DNA of 64,000 nt from Bacillota bacterium (GTDB taxonomy: Bacteria > Bacillota > UBA994 > UBA5500), in NCBI GenBank assembly GCA_023436245.1, contig JAEZJZ010000078.1:1-64000 (forward strand), written 5' to 3'. Below the pieces are notes generated by a model. The model saw only the letters and a program-made list of their open reading frames with translations. It did no database searches and was not told the origin of the DNA. Positions 31,659-38,676 of this stretch are shown in pieces (position 1 is the stretch's first letter; each line of letters starts with the position of its first letter). The position numbers and the translations under genes were made by a program.

Positions 31659-31997
31659 TTGAAGCTGGCAGAAGTCGTCACATTGCTACATGCAGATGTC
31701 CTTACCGGCCATACAATGCTCGAGACAAGAGTCACTACCGCGTTGGGGGCAGATTTGCTGAGTGACGTCTTGACCACTCCAAGGGATGAGACCATCCTGT
31801 TGACCGGAGTGACTAACCCGCAGGTAATCCGTACTGCAGAGATGGTCGATATCAAGGCAGTGGTTCTGGTCAGAGGGAAGCTCCTGCCGGAGGAGACCCT
31901 GCGACTGGCTCGAGAACTCAATCTTCCCCTGCTCAAGACTAGCTATAGCTTGTTTGAGACTTGTGGGATTCTCTATCGTGCAGGGCTAAGAGCATAG
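31659..31997 (+). CDS. DRTGG-domain protein 1
   Basis: 112 aa. It matches the stand-alone DRTGG domain: LADLLSDVLTTPRDETILLTGVTNPQVIRTAEMVDIKAVVLVRGK. The domain occurs in CBS-linked and phosphotransacetylase-like proteins and is thought to bind a small ligand; its exact role is not known. Such proteins recur next to [FeFe]-hydrogenase genes in Clostridia. The start is TTG after GGAGGAGG. It opens a five-gene cluster with tight spacing, and a second DRTGG gene lies at 33790. Confidence 0.83.
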   Translation: MKLAEVVTLLHADVLTGHTMLETRVTTALGADLLSDVLTTPRDETILLTGVTNPQVIRTAEMVDIKAVVLVRGKLLPEETLRLARELNLPLLKTSYSLFETCGILYRAGLRA

Positions 31998-32013
31998 AGA
32001 GGAGGAGTGATGC

Positions 32014-32442
32014 TTGGCCGCCGATGAGTTGTTGGAACTCCACTTTCCTGTCCAGGGAGGGGACTTCACCCAAGCAGGCGAGGCGTCTAGCAAGATCAAG
32101 CGCACTCTTCAGCAGATCGGAATTGCCCCAGCATTGATTCGCCGCAGCGCGATCGCCGCCTACGAGGCGGAGATGAACATAGTCATCCATGCTTATCAGG
32201 GGGTTCTCCAACTGACCATCTGGCCCGGGTACATTGAACTTGTGGCCAGCGATTCCGGACCAGGCATCGCCGATTTGGAGTTGGCCATGCAGGAGGGCTA
32301 CTCCACCGCGCCCGGCATCGCCCGGGAGATGGGGTTTGGTGCCGGCATGGGGCTGCCCAACATGCAGCGCAATGCGGATGAGCTAGAGGTTCAGAGTCAG
32401 GTTGGCGTCGGAACCACCGTGCGTATCAGGATTAGTCTGTGA
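32014..32442 (+). CDS. GHKL ATPase (anti-sigma-factor/serine-kinase-like)
   Basis: 142 aa. An ATP-binding HATPase_c fold has the N-box AYEAEMNIVIHAY, G1 DSGPGIADLE and G2 GFGAGMGLPNM. The size and lack of other domains fit the RsbW/SpoIIAB-like class. The target is unknown. It starts at TTG after GGAGGAG, 16 bp after the DRTGG gene, and its end overlaps the start region of the H-cluster protein gene. Confidence 0.85.
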   Translation: MAADELLELHFPVQGGDFTQAGEASSKIKRTLQQIGIAPALIRRSAIAAYEAEMNIVIHAYQGVLQLTIWPGYIELVASDSGPGIADLELAMQEGYSTAPGIAREMGFGAGMGLPNMQRNADELEVQSQVGVGTTVRIRISL

Positions 32443-32459
32443 GGCAGGGGGGAACAGTG

Positions 32460-33785
32460 GTGCGATATTTCCACTCCGTGCATTTGGATGCCGAGAAATG
32501 CAAGGGCTGCACTAATTGCATCAAGCGCTGCCCCACTGAAGCCATTCGCGTGCGAGACGGGAAGGCTCGCATTATCGAAGAGCGCTGCATCGACTGCGGA
32601 GAGTGCATTCGCGTTTGCCCAAACCACGCCAAGACAGCCATCAGTGATAGTCTGGATCGGTGCAAGGAGTTCGCCTACAATATTGCTTTGCCGGCACCGG
32701 CCTTGTTTGGGCAGTTTCGGAACTTGGCTGATCCTGGGCAAGTGGTGGCTGCTCTGCGCGGTATCGGCTTTGACGCAATATTTGAGGTGCCACTGGCGGC
32801 CGAATATGTCACCGTGGCCATTCGCGATTACATCGCTGAGCACGGGGCAGGGCCCTGGATCTCTTCTAGCTGCCCGGCAATTGTGCGCTTGATTCAGGTG
32901 AGATATCCCGAGTTGTTGAAATACATAATCCCGATCGAAACACCGATGGAAGTAGCGGCGATGCTGGCCAGACGGCAGGCCGCTTTCAAACTTCAACTCG
33001 ATCCCGACAAAATCGGAGTCTGGTTTATCACTCCTTGCCCCGCCAAGGTAACTGCGATCCATCAGCCAGAGGGAAGGCACAGCTCAGCCGTCAATGGCGC
33101 ATTCGCCATCAATGAGCTGTACGGCGATTTGATGAAGCAAATCTCAGTTCGTGGCGGCAAGGCTACGGCCTTCAAAGCCAGTGGTCCCGGTCTGAGCTGG
33201 GGCCGGGCAGGGGGTGAAAACGCCGCCGTCGGAGTGGAGAATCATCTGGCTGTTGACGGTGTGCACAGTCTGATCTCCCTGTTCGAAGAAATGGAAATGG
33301 GGAAGCTGCGGGAAATTGGGTTCCTGGAGTGCCAGGCCTGCATCGGCGGATGCGTGGGAGGAGCGCTAACAGTGGAGAACCCGTTTGTCGCACGCGTACG
33401 ATTGACCAAAATGTCAGAACATTTGAACACGGGCGTGCGCTCCCTGGCAGATGCTTGCCCAGAGCTGTACGAGCCTGAGTTGTTTGAACTGCGGGGAGCA
33501 GTGGAGCCGCGCCCAATTATGCCGCTGGCAGGCGACATGCTGCTGGCTATCCGCAAGATGGAACAGCTGGAGTCGATCGCAGAAGCGCTGCCCGGTCTTG
33601 ATTGCGGCGCCTGCGGTTCTCCCAACTGTCGGGCCTTAGCTGAGGATATTGTCCGCGGAATCGCCAATGAAACCGATTGTGTGATCAAGCTGCGGGAGAG
33701 AGTGAAGGACCTAGCAGTGGAGATGTACGATCTGGCAGAAAAGTTGCCGCCCACCATGGGCAAGAACCCGCCGAAGGAGGATTAA
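32460..33785 (+). CDS. [FeFe]-hydrogenase-like protein, putative sensory type
   Basis: 441 aa. Two N-terminal [4Fe-4S] motifs (CKGCTNCIKRCP and CIDCGECIRVCP) precede an H-cluster domain. Its three signatures are modified: SSSCPAIV, TPCPAKV and ECQACIGGCVGG. All four presumed H-cluster cysteines remain, but the proton-relay cysteine position is Ser. A C-terminal four-Cys cluster motif is CGACGSPNC. No PAS domain is present. This layout fits the putative sensory hydrogenases of Clostridia rather than a catalytic enzyme. GTG at 32460 follows AGGGGGGA; GTG at 32457 is an alternative. Confidence 0.85.
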   Translation: MRYFHSVHLDAEKCKGCTNCIKRCPTEAIRVRDGKARIIEERCIDCGECIRVCPNHAKTAISDSLDRCKEFAYNIALPAPALFGQFRNLADPGQVVAALRGIGFDAIFEVPLAAEYVTVAIRDYIAEHGAGPWISSSCPAIVRLIQVRYPELLKYIIPIETPMEVAAMLARRQAAFKLQLDPDKIGVWFITPCPAKVTAIHQPEGRHSSAVNGAFAINELYGDLMKQISVRGGKATAFKASGPGLSWGRAGGENAAVGVENHLAVDGVHSLISLFEEMEMGKLREIGFLECQACIGGCVGGALTVENPFVARVRLTKMSEHLNTGVRSLADACPELYEPELFELRGAVEPRPIMPLAGDMLLAIRKMEQLESIAEALPGLDCGACGSPNCRALAEDIVRGIANETDCVIKLRERVKDLAVEMYDLAEKLPPTMGKNPPKED

Positions 33786-33789
33786 CAGG

Positions 33790-34143
33790 ATGCTGCTGAC
33801 CGAAGTAGTTGCTGAGCTGCAGCTGTCTTGCTTCACCAGCCTACCGGCTGAACCAGTGCAGGTCACTTGCGGTTACGCTTCTGACCTGCTCAGTGACGTG
33901 ATGGGAAATGCACCCACAGGAGCCCTCTGGGTGACGATGCAGTGCCACCCTAACGTGGCTGCCGTTGCCTCATTGCTCAGCCTGGCGGGTGTAATCATCG
34001 TAGGGAAGGTCTCGCCTGATGAAGTGACCCTGCGTCGGGCACAGGAGGCCGGGGTAGTGCTGCTGCACAGTGAAGCCAGCACATTCGAAACTGTGGGTCG
34101 GCTTTACGAACTCGGCGTTCGGGGCCTGCCCAGGCATGACTGA
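33790..34143 (+). CDS. DRTGG-domain protein 2
   Basis: 117 aa, paralogous to the protein at 31659: YASDLLSDVMGNAPTGALWVTMQCHPNVAAVASLLSLAGVIIVGK. It starts at ATG with AAGGAGG upstream, 4 bp after the H-cluster protein gene. Its function is unknown. The pairing of two DRTGG proteins around one sensory-type H-cluster protein suggests they work together. Confidence 0.83.
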   Translation: MLLTEVVAELQLSCFTSLPAEPVQVTCGYASDLLSDVMGNAPTGALWVTMQCHPNVAAVASLLSLAGVIIVGKVSPDEVTLRRAQEAGVVLLHSEASTFETVGRLYELGVRGLPRHD

Positions 34144-34891
34144 TTGGCAGAAGGCCGATCTCCATATTCACAGCGCGCTATCACCTTGCGCAGAGGACGA
34201 GATGACGCCGAATAACATCGTGAACATGGCTGCGTTGCTCGGCTTGTCGGTGATCGCGATTACGGATCACCAGGCCTATGAGAATGTCGCGGTGGTCACA
34301 CAGTTGGCTGAGGCTCGGGGAATGATTTGCCTTCCCGGAATAGAGGTGCAAACCAAGGAAGAGGTGCATCTCCTGGCATACTTCCCAGCACTGGAGGGAT
34401 TGCGACGCTTTGCGGAGCAGGTGCGTCATAGCCTGGTTGATTCGCTGCGACCGTCTGCTTTTTTTGGCCGACAGTTGATCCTCGACTGCCATGATCAGGT
34501 GATTGGCGAGTATCCTGTGCTGTTGCAGCAGTCCGCGGTTTTGACGGTGGAGCGGGTGTATGCGTTGGTGGAGCAATTGGACGGGTGCTGCGTCCCGGCA
34601 CACATCGACCGGCCAGCGTTTAGCATGCTCAGTCAACTGGGGTTTCTGCCAAAGGCTTTGCCTATCGCCACCGTGGAATATACACAGAACTATTACCAGC
34701 GCGCGAAGTCAAGTAAGCATTCAGAAGGACGACTTGCGATCACCAGTTCAGATGCCCACTCTCTCGGGCAGATGATCACCTTGGGCAACAGCTGGCTGCA
34801 CGCGAAACTCTGTACCCCGAGAGAAGTCTGCCAGGCGCTACGCCGGGGAGACGAGCAGTTGGTGCAATCGTATCGCCCCAATCTCCATTGA
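34136..34891 (+). CDS. PHP-domain metal-dependent phosphoesterase
   Basis: 251 aa. PHP metal-binding motifs are DLHIHSALSPC, AITDHQ, a Glu in PGIEVQ, PAHIDRPAF and SSDAHSLGQM. Related proteins hydrolyse nucleotide or sugar phosphates; the substrate is unknown. The ATG overlaps the end of the second DRTGG gene by 8 nt, so translation is coupled. PHP proteins recur in clostridial hydrogenase clusters, and none is experimentally placed as far as I know. Confidence 0.85.
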   Translation: MTDWQKADLHIHSALSPCAEDEMTPNNIVNMAALLGLSVIAITDHQAYENVAVVTQLAEARGMICLPGIEVQTKEEVHLLAYFPALEGLRRFAEQVRHSLVDSLRPSAFFGRQLILDCHDQVIGEYPVLLQQSAVLTVERVYALVEQLDGCCVPAHIDRPAFSMLSQLGFLPKALPIATVEYTQNYYQRAKSSKHSEGRLAITSSDAHSLGQMITLGNSWLHAKLCTPREVCQALRRGDEQLVQSYRPNLH

Positions 34892-34917
34892 TGTTCTTGG
34901 GCGCCAGCCCTGAACAT
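34891..34917 (+). terminator. Imperfect hairpin after the PHP gene
   Basis: atgttc-ttgggc pairs with gccc-tgaacat across a GCCA loop, right at the stop codon. There is no T-tract. Confidence 0.4.
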
Positions 34918-34980
34918 AGGTTGACGGCCCTGAGGACCGTGCAATCACCCATACAGCAATGGCCAGGAGGTGTTCTACTC

Positions 34981-35009
34981 TTGGCGGTGACATGTGAATG
35001 ATTTATCAT
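34981..35009 (+). promoter_or_regulatory. Promoter of hydrogenase set 1
   Basis: TTGGCG (34981-34986), a 17-bp spacer and TATCAT (35004-35009), 35 nt before the hydC1 start. The -10 lies inside a perfect palindrome. Confidence 0.5.
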
Positions 35010-35014
35010 TCACA
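34993..35014. promoter_or_regulatory. 22-bp palindrome, candidate operator
   Basis: TGTGAATGA-TTTA-TCATTCACA, 9-bp perfect arms. It covers the -10 and the end of the spacer of the putative promoter, a common place for repressor binding. The arms resemble Rex half-sites (TGTGAA...TTCACA), but the spacing is 10 nt rather than the 4-6 expected for Rex, so the regulator is not identified. Confidence 0.5.
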
Positions 35015-35044
35015 AATGCGAATTATCAGATGGAGGCGAAATTG

Positions 35045-35536
35045 ATGGAGGCAAAGACATGTGGTTGCTGCCAGGCAGCGGAAGATCCCCGCTATGTCGA
35101 GTTGGCAGCGATCATGGAGCGCTATCGTGGACAGCAAGGCGCTCTCATTCCAGTACTGCATGAGGCCCAACAGATTTTTGGTTACCTGCCGGAAGCGGTG
35201 CAACAACAAGTTGCCGACGGGCTAGGGGTTTCGCTCAGTGAAGTCTATGGCGTGGCTACCTTCTACTCGCTGTTCACCCTCAAGCCGCGGGGAATTCACA
35301 AGATCGGTGTATGTCTCGGTACTGCCTGCTATGTTCGTGGGGCAGCCGATATTTTGGCCGAACTGGAGCGGCGGCTGGGCGTGAAGGTCAACGACACCAC
35401 TGACGACGGCAAGTTCACTCTGGAGATTACTCGCTGCATCGGAGCCTGCGGTTTGGCTCCGGTGATGACCATTGACGAGGACGTCTATGGTCGCTTGACA
35501 GCCGACAAGATTCCCGAGATTCTCGCCAAGTATTGA
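35045..35536 (+). CDS. hydC: HydC-like (NuoE/HndA) [2Fe-2S] subunit, set 1
   Basis: 163 aa thioredoxin-like [2Fe-2S] protein homologous to the 24-kDa subunit of complex I. The cluster cysteines are in CLGTACYVRGA and CIGACGLAP. The N-terminal helical part has LIPVLHEAQQIFGYLP and VYGVATFYSLF. It relays electrons between the NuoF-like flavoprotein and HydA. ATG at 35045 has GGAGG 8 nt upstream. It opens the operon of hydrogenase set 1. Confidence 0.92.
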   Translation: MEAKTCGCCQAAEDPRYVELAAIMERYRGQQGALIPVLHEAQQIFGYLPEAVQQQVADGLGVSLSEVYGVATFYSLFTLKPRGIHKIGVCLGTACYVRGAADILAELERRLGVKVNDTTDDGKFTLEITRCIGACGLAPVMTIDEDVYGRLTADKIPEILAKY

Positions 35537-35541
35537 TTGAC

Positions 35542-36084
35542 ATGAAGGAGCTTTCCCTGCATGTCCTGGACCTGGTGCAGAACTCACTGACTGCTGGCGC
35601 AAGCAGAGTGGAGCTAAGGGTGCTTGAGGATCTGAGCGCCAATCGGTTGACCATCTCGGTGATTGACAACGGATGCGGTATGACAGATGCACAGTGTGAA
35701 GCAGTCCTGGATCCATTCGTCACCTCCCGTACTACGCGTAAGGTTGGCCTGGGTTTGCCGCTGTTCAAGGCAGCAGCGGAGCAGGCGGGAGGCTGCCTGA
35801 TCATCCGGTCTGCGCCAGGGCTGGGCACCGCCGTTCAAGTGGAGATGCAACATGACCATCTGGATCGCGCCCCCCTGGGAGACATGGCGGAGACGCTGGT
35901 CAGCATACTGGCACTGAACGAGACCTGTCGTCTGGTTTACCTGCATATCAAAGGCGCAGCCCGATTTGAGTTCGATAGCCGGGAGATCAAGGACATTCTG
36001 GGCGAGGTCCCGCCGAGTCATCCGGAAGTGGTGGCTTGGTTGCTGCAATACATCAGGGAGAACGAGAAATCAATGGAGGTGTGA
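35542..36084 (+). CDS. GHKL ATPase in hydrogenase operon
   Basis: 180 aa. The HATPase_c fold has SLHVLDLVQNSLTAGAS (N-box), DNGCGM (G1) and KVGLGLPLFK (G2), followed by a C-terminal alpha/beta extension. Its homologues sit between nuoE-like and nuoF-like genes in many clostridial hydrogenase operons; the role is unknown. ATG at 35542 has a weak ribosome-binding site. A TTG at 35533 that overlaps the hydC1 stop is an alternative start. Confidence 0.85.
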   Translation: MKELSLHVLDLVQNSLTAGASRVELRVLEDLSANRLTISVIDNGCGMTDAQCEAVLDPFVTSRTTRKVGLGLPLFKAAAEQAGGCLIIRSAPGLGTAVQVEMQHDHLDRAPLGDMAETLVSILALNETCRLVYLHIKGAARFEFDSREIKDILGEVPPSHPEVVAWLLQYIRENEKSMEV

Positions 36085-36087
36085 GTT

Positions 36088-36447
36088 TTGAAGTCATTGG
36101 AGGAACTGAAGAAGATTCGCGAGTCTGCTCAGCAGATGATGCACCTGCGCGAAGGCGATGATGCGGTACGTATCGTCGTGGGCATGGGCACCTGCGGCAT
36201 AGCCGCCGGCGCGCGCGAGACGCTGTCTGCGATCATGGACGAGCTGCAGAAGCGTAACCTGTCCGACATCGTCGTGACCCAGACCGGATGCGTAGGCCTC
36301 TGTGAGAAAGAGCCCCTGGTTGACGTCATTCGCACCGGTCAGCCGCGCGTCACCTACGGTTATGTCAATGGAGACAGGGCGCGGCAGATCATTGCCAGCC
36401 ATGTGGTCAACAACCAGATCATTGGGGAATGGGTGGTTCAAAGGTAA
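36088..36447 (+). CDS. [2Fe-2S] ferredoxin, thioredoxin-like (HndB-like)
   Basis: 119 aa. A helical start (LEELKKIRESAQQM) precedes a thioredoxin-like [2Fe-2S] domain with GTCGIAAGA and QTGCVGLCEKEPLVDV. The size and position match HndB of the NADP-reducing Hnd complex. It starts at TTG after ATGGAGGTG, 3 nt after the ATPase gene. It probably adds an electron-transfer subunit to set 1 only, because set 2 has no equivalent. Confidence 0.88.
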   Translation: MKSLEELKKIRESAQQMMHLREGDDAVRIVVGMGTCGIAAGARETLSAIMDELQKRNLSDIVVTQTGCVGLCEKEPLVDVIRTGQPRVTYGYVNGDRARQIIASHVVNNQIIGEWVVQR

Positions 36448-36565
36448 GGGGACACACCTCCGCAAGAAGCCTGTGTTGAGGGCTGAGGAATGTCCCCGAT
36501 CGGGAGGGGGACACACCTCCGCAGGGAGTGCGTTTTGGATGCTGAGGAATGTCCCCGATCAGGAT
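36448..36565 (+). repeat. Tandem GGGGACA...TGTCCCC hairpin repeat (two copies, 59-bp period)
   Basis: Copy 1 (36448-36501) and copy 2 (36507-36560) both start GGGGACACACCTCCGCA and end TGAGGAATGTCCCCGATC. Within each copy the ends pair (GGGGACA/TGTCCCC, CCTC/GAGG, GCA/TGC), giving a REP-like hairpin. A partial third start lies at 36567 and a divergent end at 36728-36744. Confidence 0.85.
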
Positions 36566-36575
36566 GGGACACACC

Positions 36576-36697
36576 CGTAGGGGCGCCATGCCAGCAACAC
36601 CGAGTGTTGCGATTTCCAATGAAGCGATTCTTGCTCGTCAAGAATCGGCTTGCACATTTGGCCCGAAGCGGCGGGTCGCATACATGCGACCCCTACG
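36576..36697. repeat. Composite repeat: CGTAGGGG...CCCCTACG ends around double-hairpin copy D
   Basis: Outer inverted ends CGTAGGGG (36576-36583) and CCCCTACG (36690-36697) enclose copy D of the double-hairpin family (36591-36652, inverted). Copy D has hairpins gcaacac/gtgttgc and cgattcttg/caagaatcg. A second hairpin, gggtcgcat/atgcgaccc, lies at 36673-36692. It looks like a non-autonomous nested element. Confidence 0.65.
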
Positions 36698-36860
36698 ACC
36701 GCGTAACGCAACTGCCGCTTTAGTGGGCTGAGGAGTGTCCCGATCGGGATGCTACTAGCCCATATTAGAGAGATTTGCTTCTGATGGATGGGAGAATTGG
36801 CTCATCAGGATGCTCGTCCGCGGGACGGGCATGGGTGGTGCAAAACAAGGAGGTAAGACT

Positions 36861-38654
36861 ATGGCTTTCTACCGAGCTCACGTCCTGGTTTGTGGCGGAG
36901 CCGGCTGTATTTCCTCGGGCTGCAAAGAAGTGCAATCAGCCCTGAAGGAAGAATTGGCGAGCCTCGGGTTGGCCGAGGAGATCAAAGTAGTCGAGACAGG
37001 TTGTATCGGTACTTGCGATTTGGGCCCAGTGATGGTTGTCTATCCAGAAGGCACATTCTACCGCAAAGTCAAGCCGGATGACGCTCGTCGCATCGTGCGG
37101 GAACATCTGCTTAAGGGCCGTATCGTAGACGGGTTGTTGTATCAGGATCCCGAAACTAAGAAGCATGTTCCCGAGTACGACCGGATCAGCTTCTTTGCAG
37201 GCCAGACCAGAATCGCCCTGCGCAATACCGGCGTGATCAACCCGGAGGTAATTGAGGAGTACATCGCTAGAGATGGGTATGCGGCTCTGGGCAAAGCGCT
37301 TACTGAGATGACCCGTGACCAGGTGGTCGCCACCATCGAATCATCTGGGTTGCGTGGCCGGGGAGGCGCTGGGTTCCCAACCGGCCTCAAGTGGAAGCTG
37401 GTGAAGAATGCTCCGGGCGATGTGAAGTACGTAGTCTGCAACGCAGATGAGGGAGATCCGGGTGCTTTCATGGATCGCAGCGTCCTCGAGGGCGACCCGC
37501 ATTCGATTATCGAAGCGATGGCTATCGCCGGATATGCTGTGGGAGCCAGCCAAGGCTACGTCTACGTGCGTGCGGAATACCCGCTGGCGGTCGCCCATCT
37601 GCAGTTGGCGATCACCCAGGCCCGCAAGCTCGGGCTGTTGGGCAAGGACATCTTCGGTACCGGCTTCGACTTCGACCTCGACATTCGCGTCGGAGCTGGC
37701 GCTTTCGTCTGTGGCGAAGAGACTGCCTTGCTCGCGTCTATTGAAGGTCGCAGGGGCGAGCCGCGTCCAAAGCCGCCGTATCCGAGTGATGCCGGTCTCT
37801 GGGGCAAACCGACGCTGATCAACAACGTGGAGACCTTTGCCAACATTTGCCCGATCATCCAAAACGGGGCTGAATGGTTTAGCAGCATCGGTGTCGGGCG
37901 CAGCAAGGGCACCAAAGTATTTGCCGTGGCCGGCAAGATCAACAACACCGGACTGGTGGAAGTGCCGATGGGCACCACCCTGCGGGAGATTATCTATGAT
38001 ATCTGCGGTGGTATCCCGAATGGCAAGAAGTTCAAGGCAGCTCAAATCGGTGGCCCTTCTGGGGGCAGCCTCACGGCCGAACACTTGGATGTGCCGCTTG
38101 AATACGACGGCTTGACCAAGCTCGGCTGCATGATGGGTTCCGGCGGTCTGATTGTCATGGACGAAGACACCTGCGCCGTGGATATTGCTCGCTTCTTCTT
38201 GGACTTCACCAAGGATGAGTCCTGCGGGAAGTGCACTCCTTGCCGTATCGGCACGAAGCGCATGCTGGAGATTTTGGAGCGCATCACCCAGGGTGAAGGC
38301 GTGGATGGAGACATCGAGGCGCTGGAAGCTCTGGCGGAGCATATTAAGACCTCTTCGCTCTGTGGTTTAGGTCAGTCTGCGCCTAACCCTGTGCTCAGCA
38401 ACTTGCGCTGGTTCAGATCCGAGTATGAAGCTCACATTTACGACAAGAGTTGTCCGGCTGGCGTCTGCAAGCCGCTCGTCTCCTACCACGTGCAGCCCGA
38501 GCGTTGTCGTGGTTGCGGAATCTGTGCGCGAGTCTGCTCCGTCGGTGCGATCAGCGGCAGCTTGAGGAGTGCCCACACTATTGATCAGGCTGCCTGCATC
38601 AAGTGTGGTGCTTGCTTCAGCAAGTGCCCGTTTGACGCTATTGTCAGGCAGTAG
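36861..38654 (+). CDS. hydB: HydB-like (NuoF/HndC) flavoprotein subunit, set 1
   Basis: 597 aa. An N-terminal thioredoxin-like [2Fe-2S] domain has CGGAGCISSGC and GCIGTCDLGP. The FMN/NAD(H) site has LRGRGGAGFPTGLKW and CNADEGDPGAFMDR. The SLBB/[4Fe-4S] part has ESCGKCTPCRIGTKRM. Two extra C-terminal [4Fe-4S] motifs are CRGCGICARVCSVGAI and CIKCGACFSKCPFDAI. It is the NAD(P)H-binding flavin subunit of a multimeric, probably electron-bifurcating hydrogenase. ATG at 36861 follows AAGGAGG. Confidence 0.94.
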   Translation: MAFYRAHVLVCGGAGCISSGCKEVQSALKEELASLGLAEEIKVVETGCIGTCDLGPVMVVYPEGTFYRKVKPDDARRIVREHLLKGRIVDGLLYQDPETKKHVPEYDRISFFAGQTRIALRNTGVINPEVIEEYIARDGYAALGKALTEMTRDQVVATIESSGLRGRGGAGFPTGLKWKLVKNAPGDVKYVVCNADEGDPGAFMDRSVLEGDPHSIIEAMAIAGYAVGASQGYVYVRAEYPLAVAHLQLAITQARKLGLLGKDIFGTGFDFDLDIRVGAGAFVCGEETALLASIEGRRGEPRPKPPYPSDAGLWGKPTLINNVETFANICPIIQNGAEWFSSIGVGRSKGTKVFAVAGKINNTGLVEVPMGTTLREIIYDICGGIPNGKKFKAAQIGGPSGGSLTAEHLDVPLEYDGLTKLGCMMGSGGLIVMDEDTCAVDIARFFLDFTKDESCGKCTPCRIGTKRMLEILERITQGEGVDGDIEALEALAEHIKTSSLCGLGQSAPNPVLSNLRWFRSEYEAHIYDKSCPAGVCKPLVSYHVQPERCRGCGICARVCSVGAISGSLRSAHTIDQAACIKCGACFSKCPFDAIVRQ

Positions 38655-38676
38655 TGGGCGAAGGAGGATGACAGCA

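Larger units (their letters stand above)
36448..36860. other. Repeat-filled gap inside hydrogenase operon 1
   Basis: 413 bp between the [2Fe-2S] ferredoxin gene and hydB1, made almost wholly of the two repeat types above. No coding sequence is supported. No clear promoter is seen, so hydB1 and hydA1 may depend on read-through from the hydC1 promoter. Confidence 0.65.

Noticed and set aside
34967..35001. AGGAGGTG followed by TTG and a six-codon frame (MAVTCE), a possible leader peptide for hydC1
   Set aside because: The frame overlaps the predicted -35 and spacer, so it may not be transcribed, and there is no pairing structure to suggest attenuation.
34993..35014. Palindrome called as a standard Rex operator
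   Set aside because: The half-sites are 10 nt apart instead of 4-6, so the usual Rex consensus is not met. It is kept only as an unassigned operator candidate.
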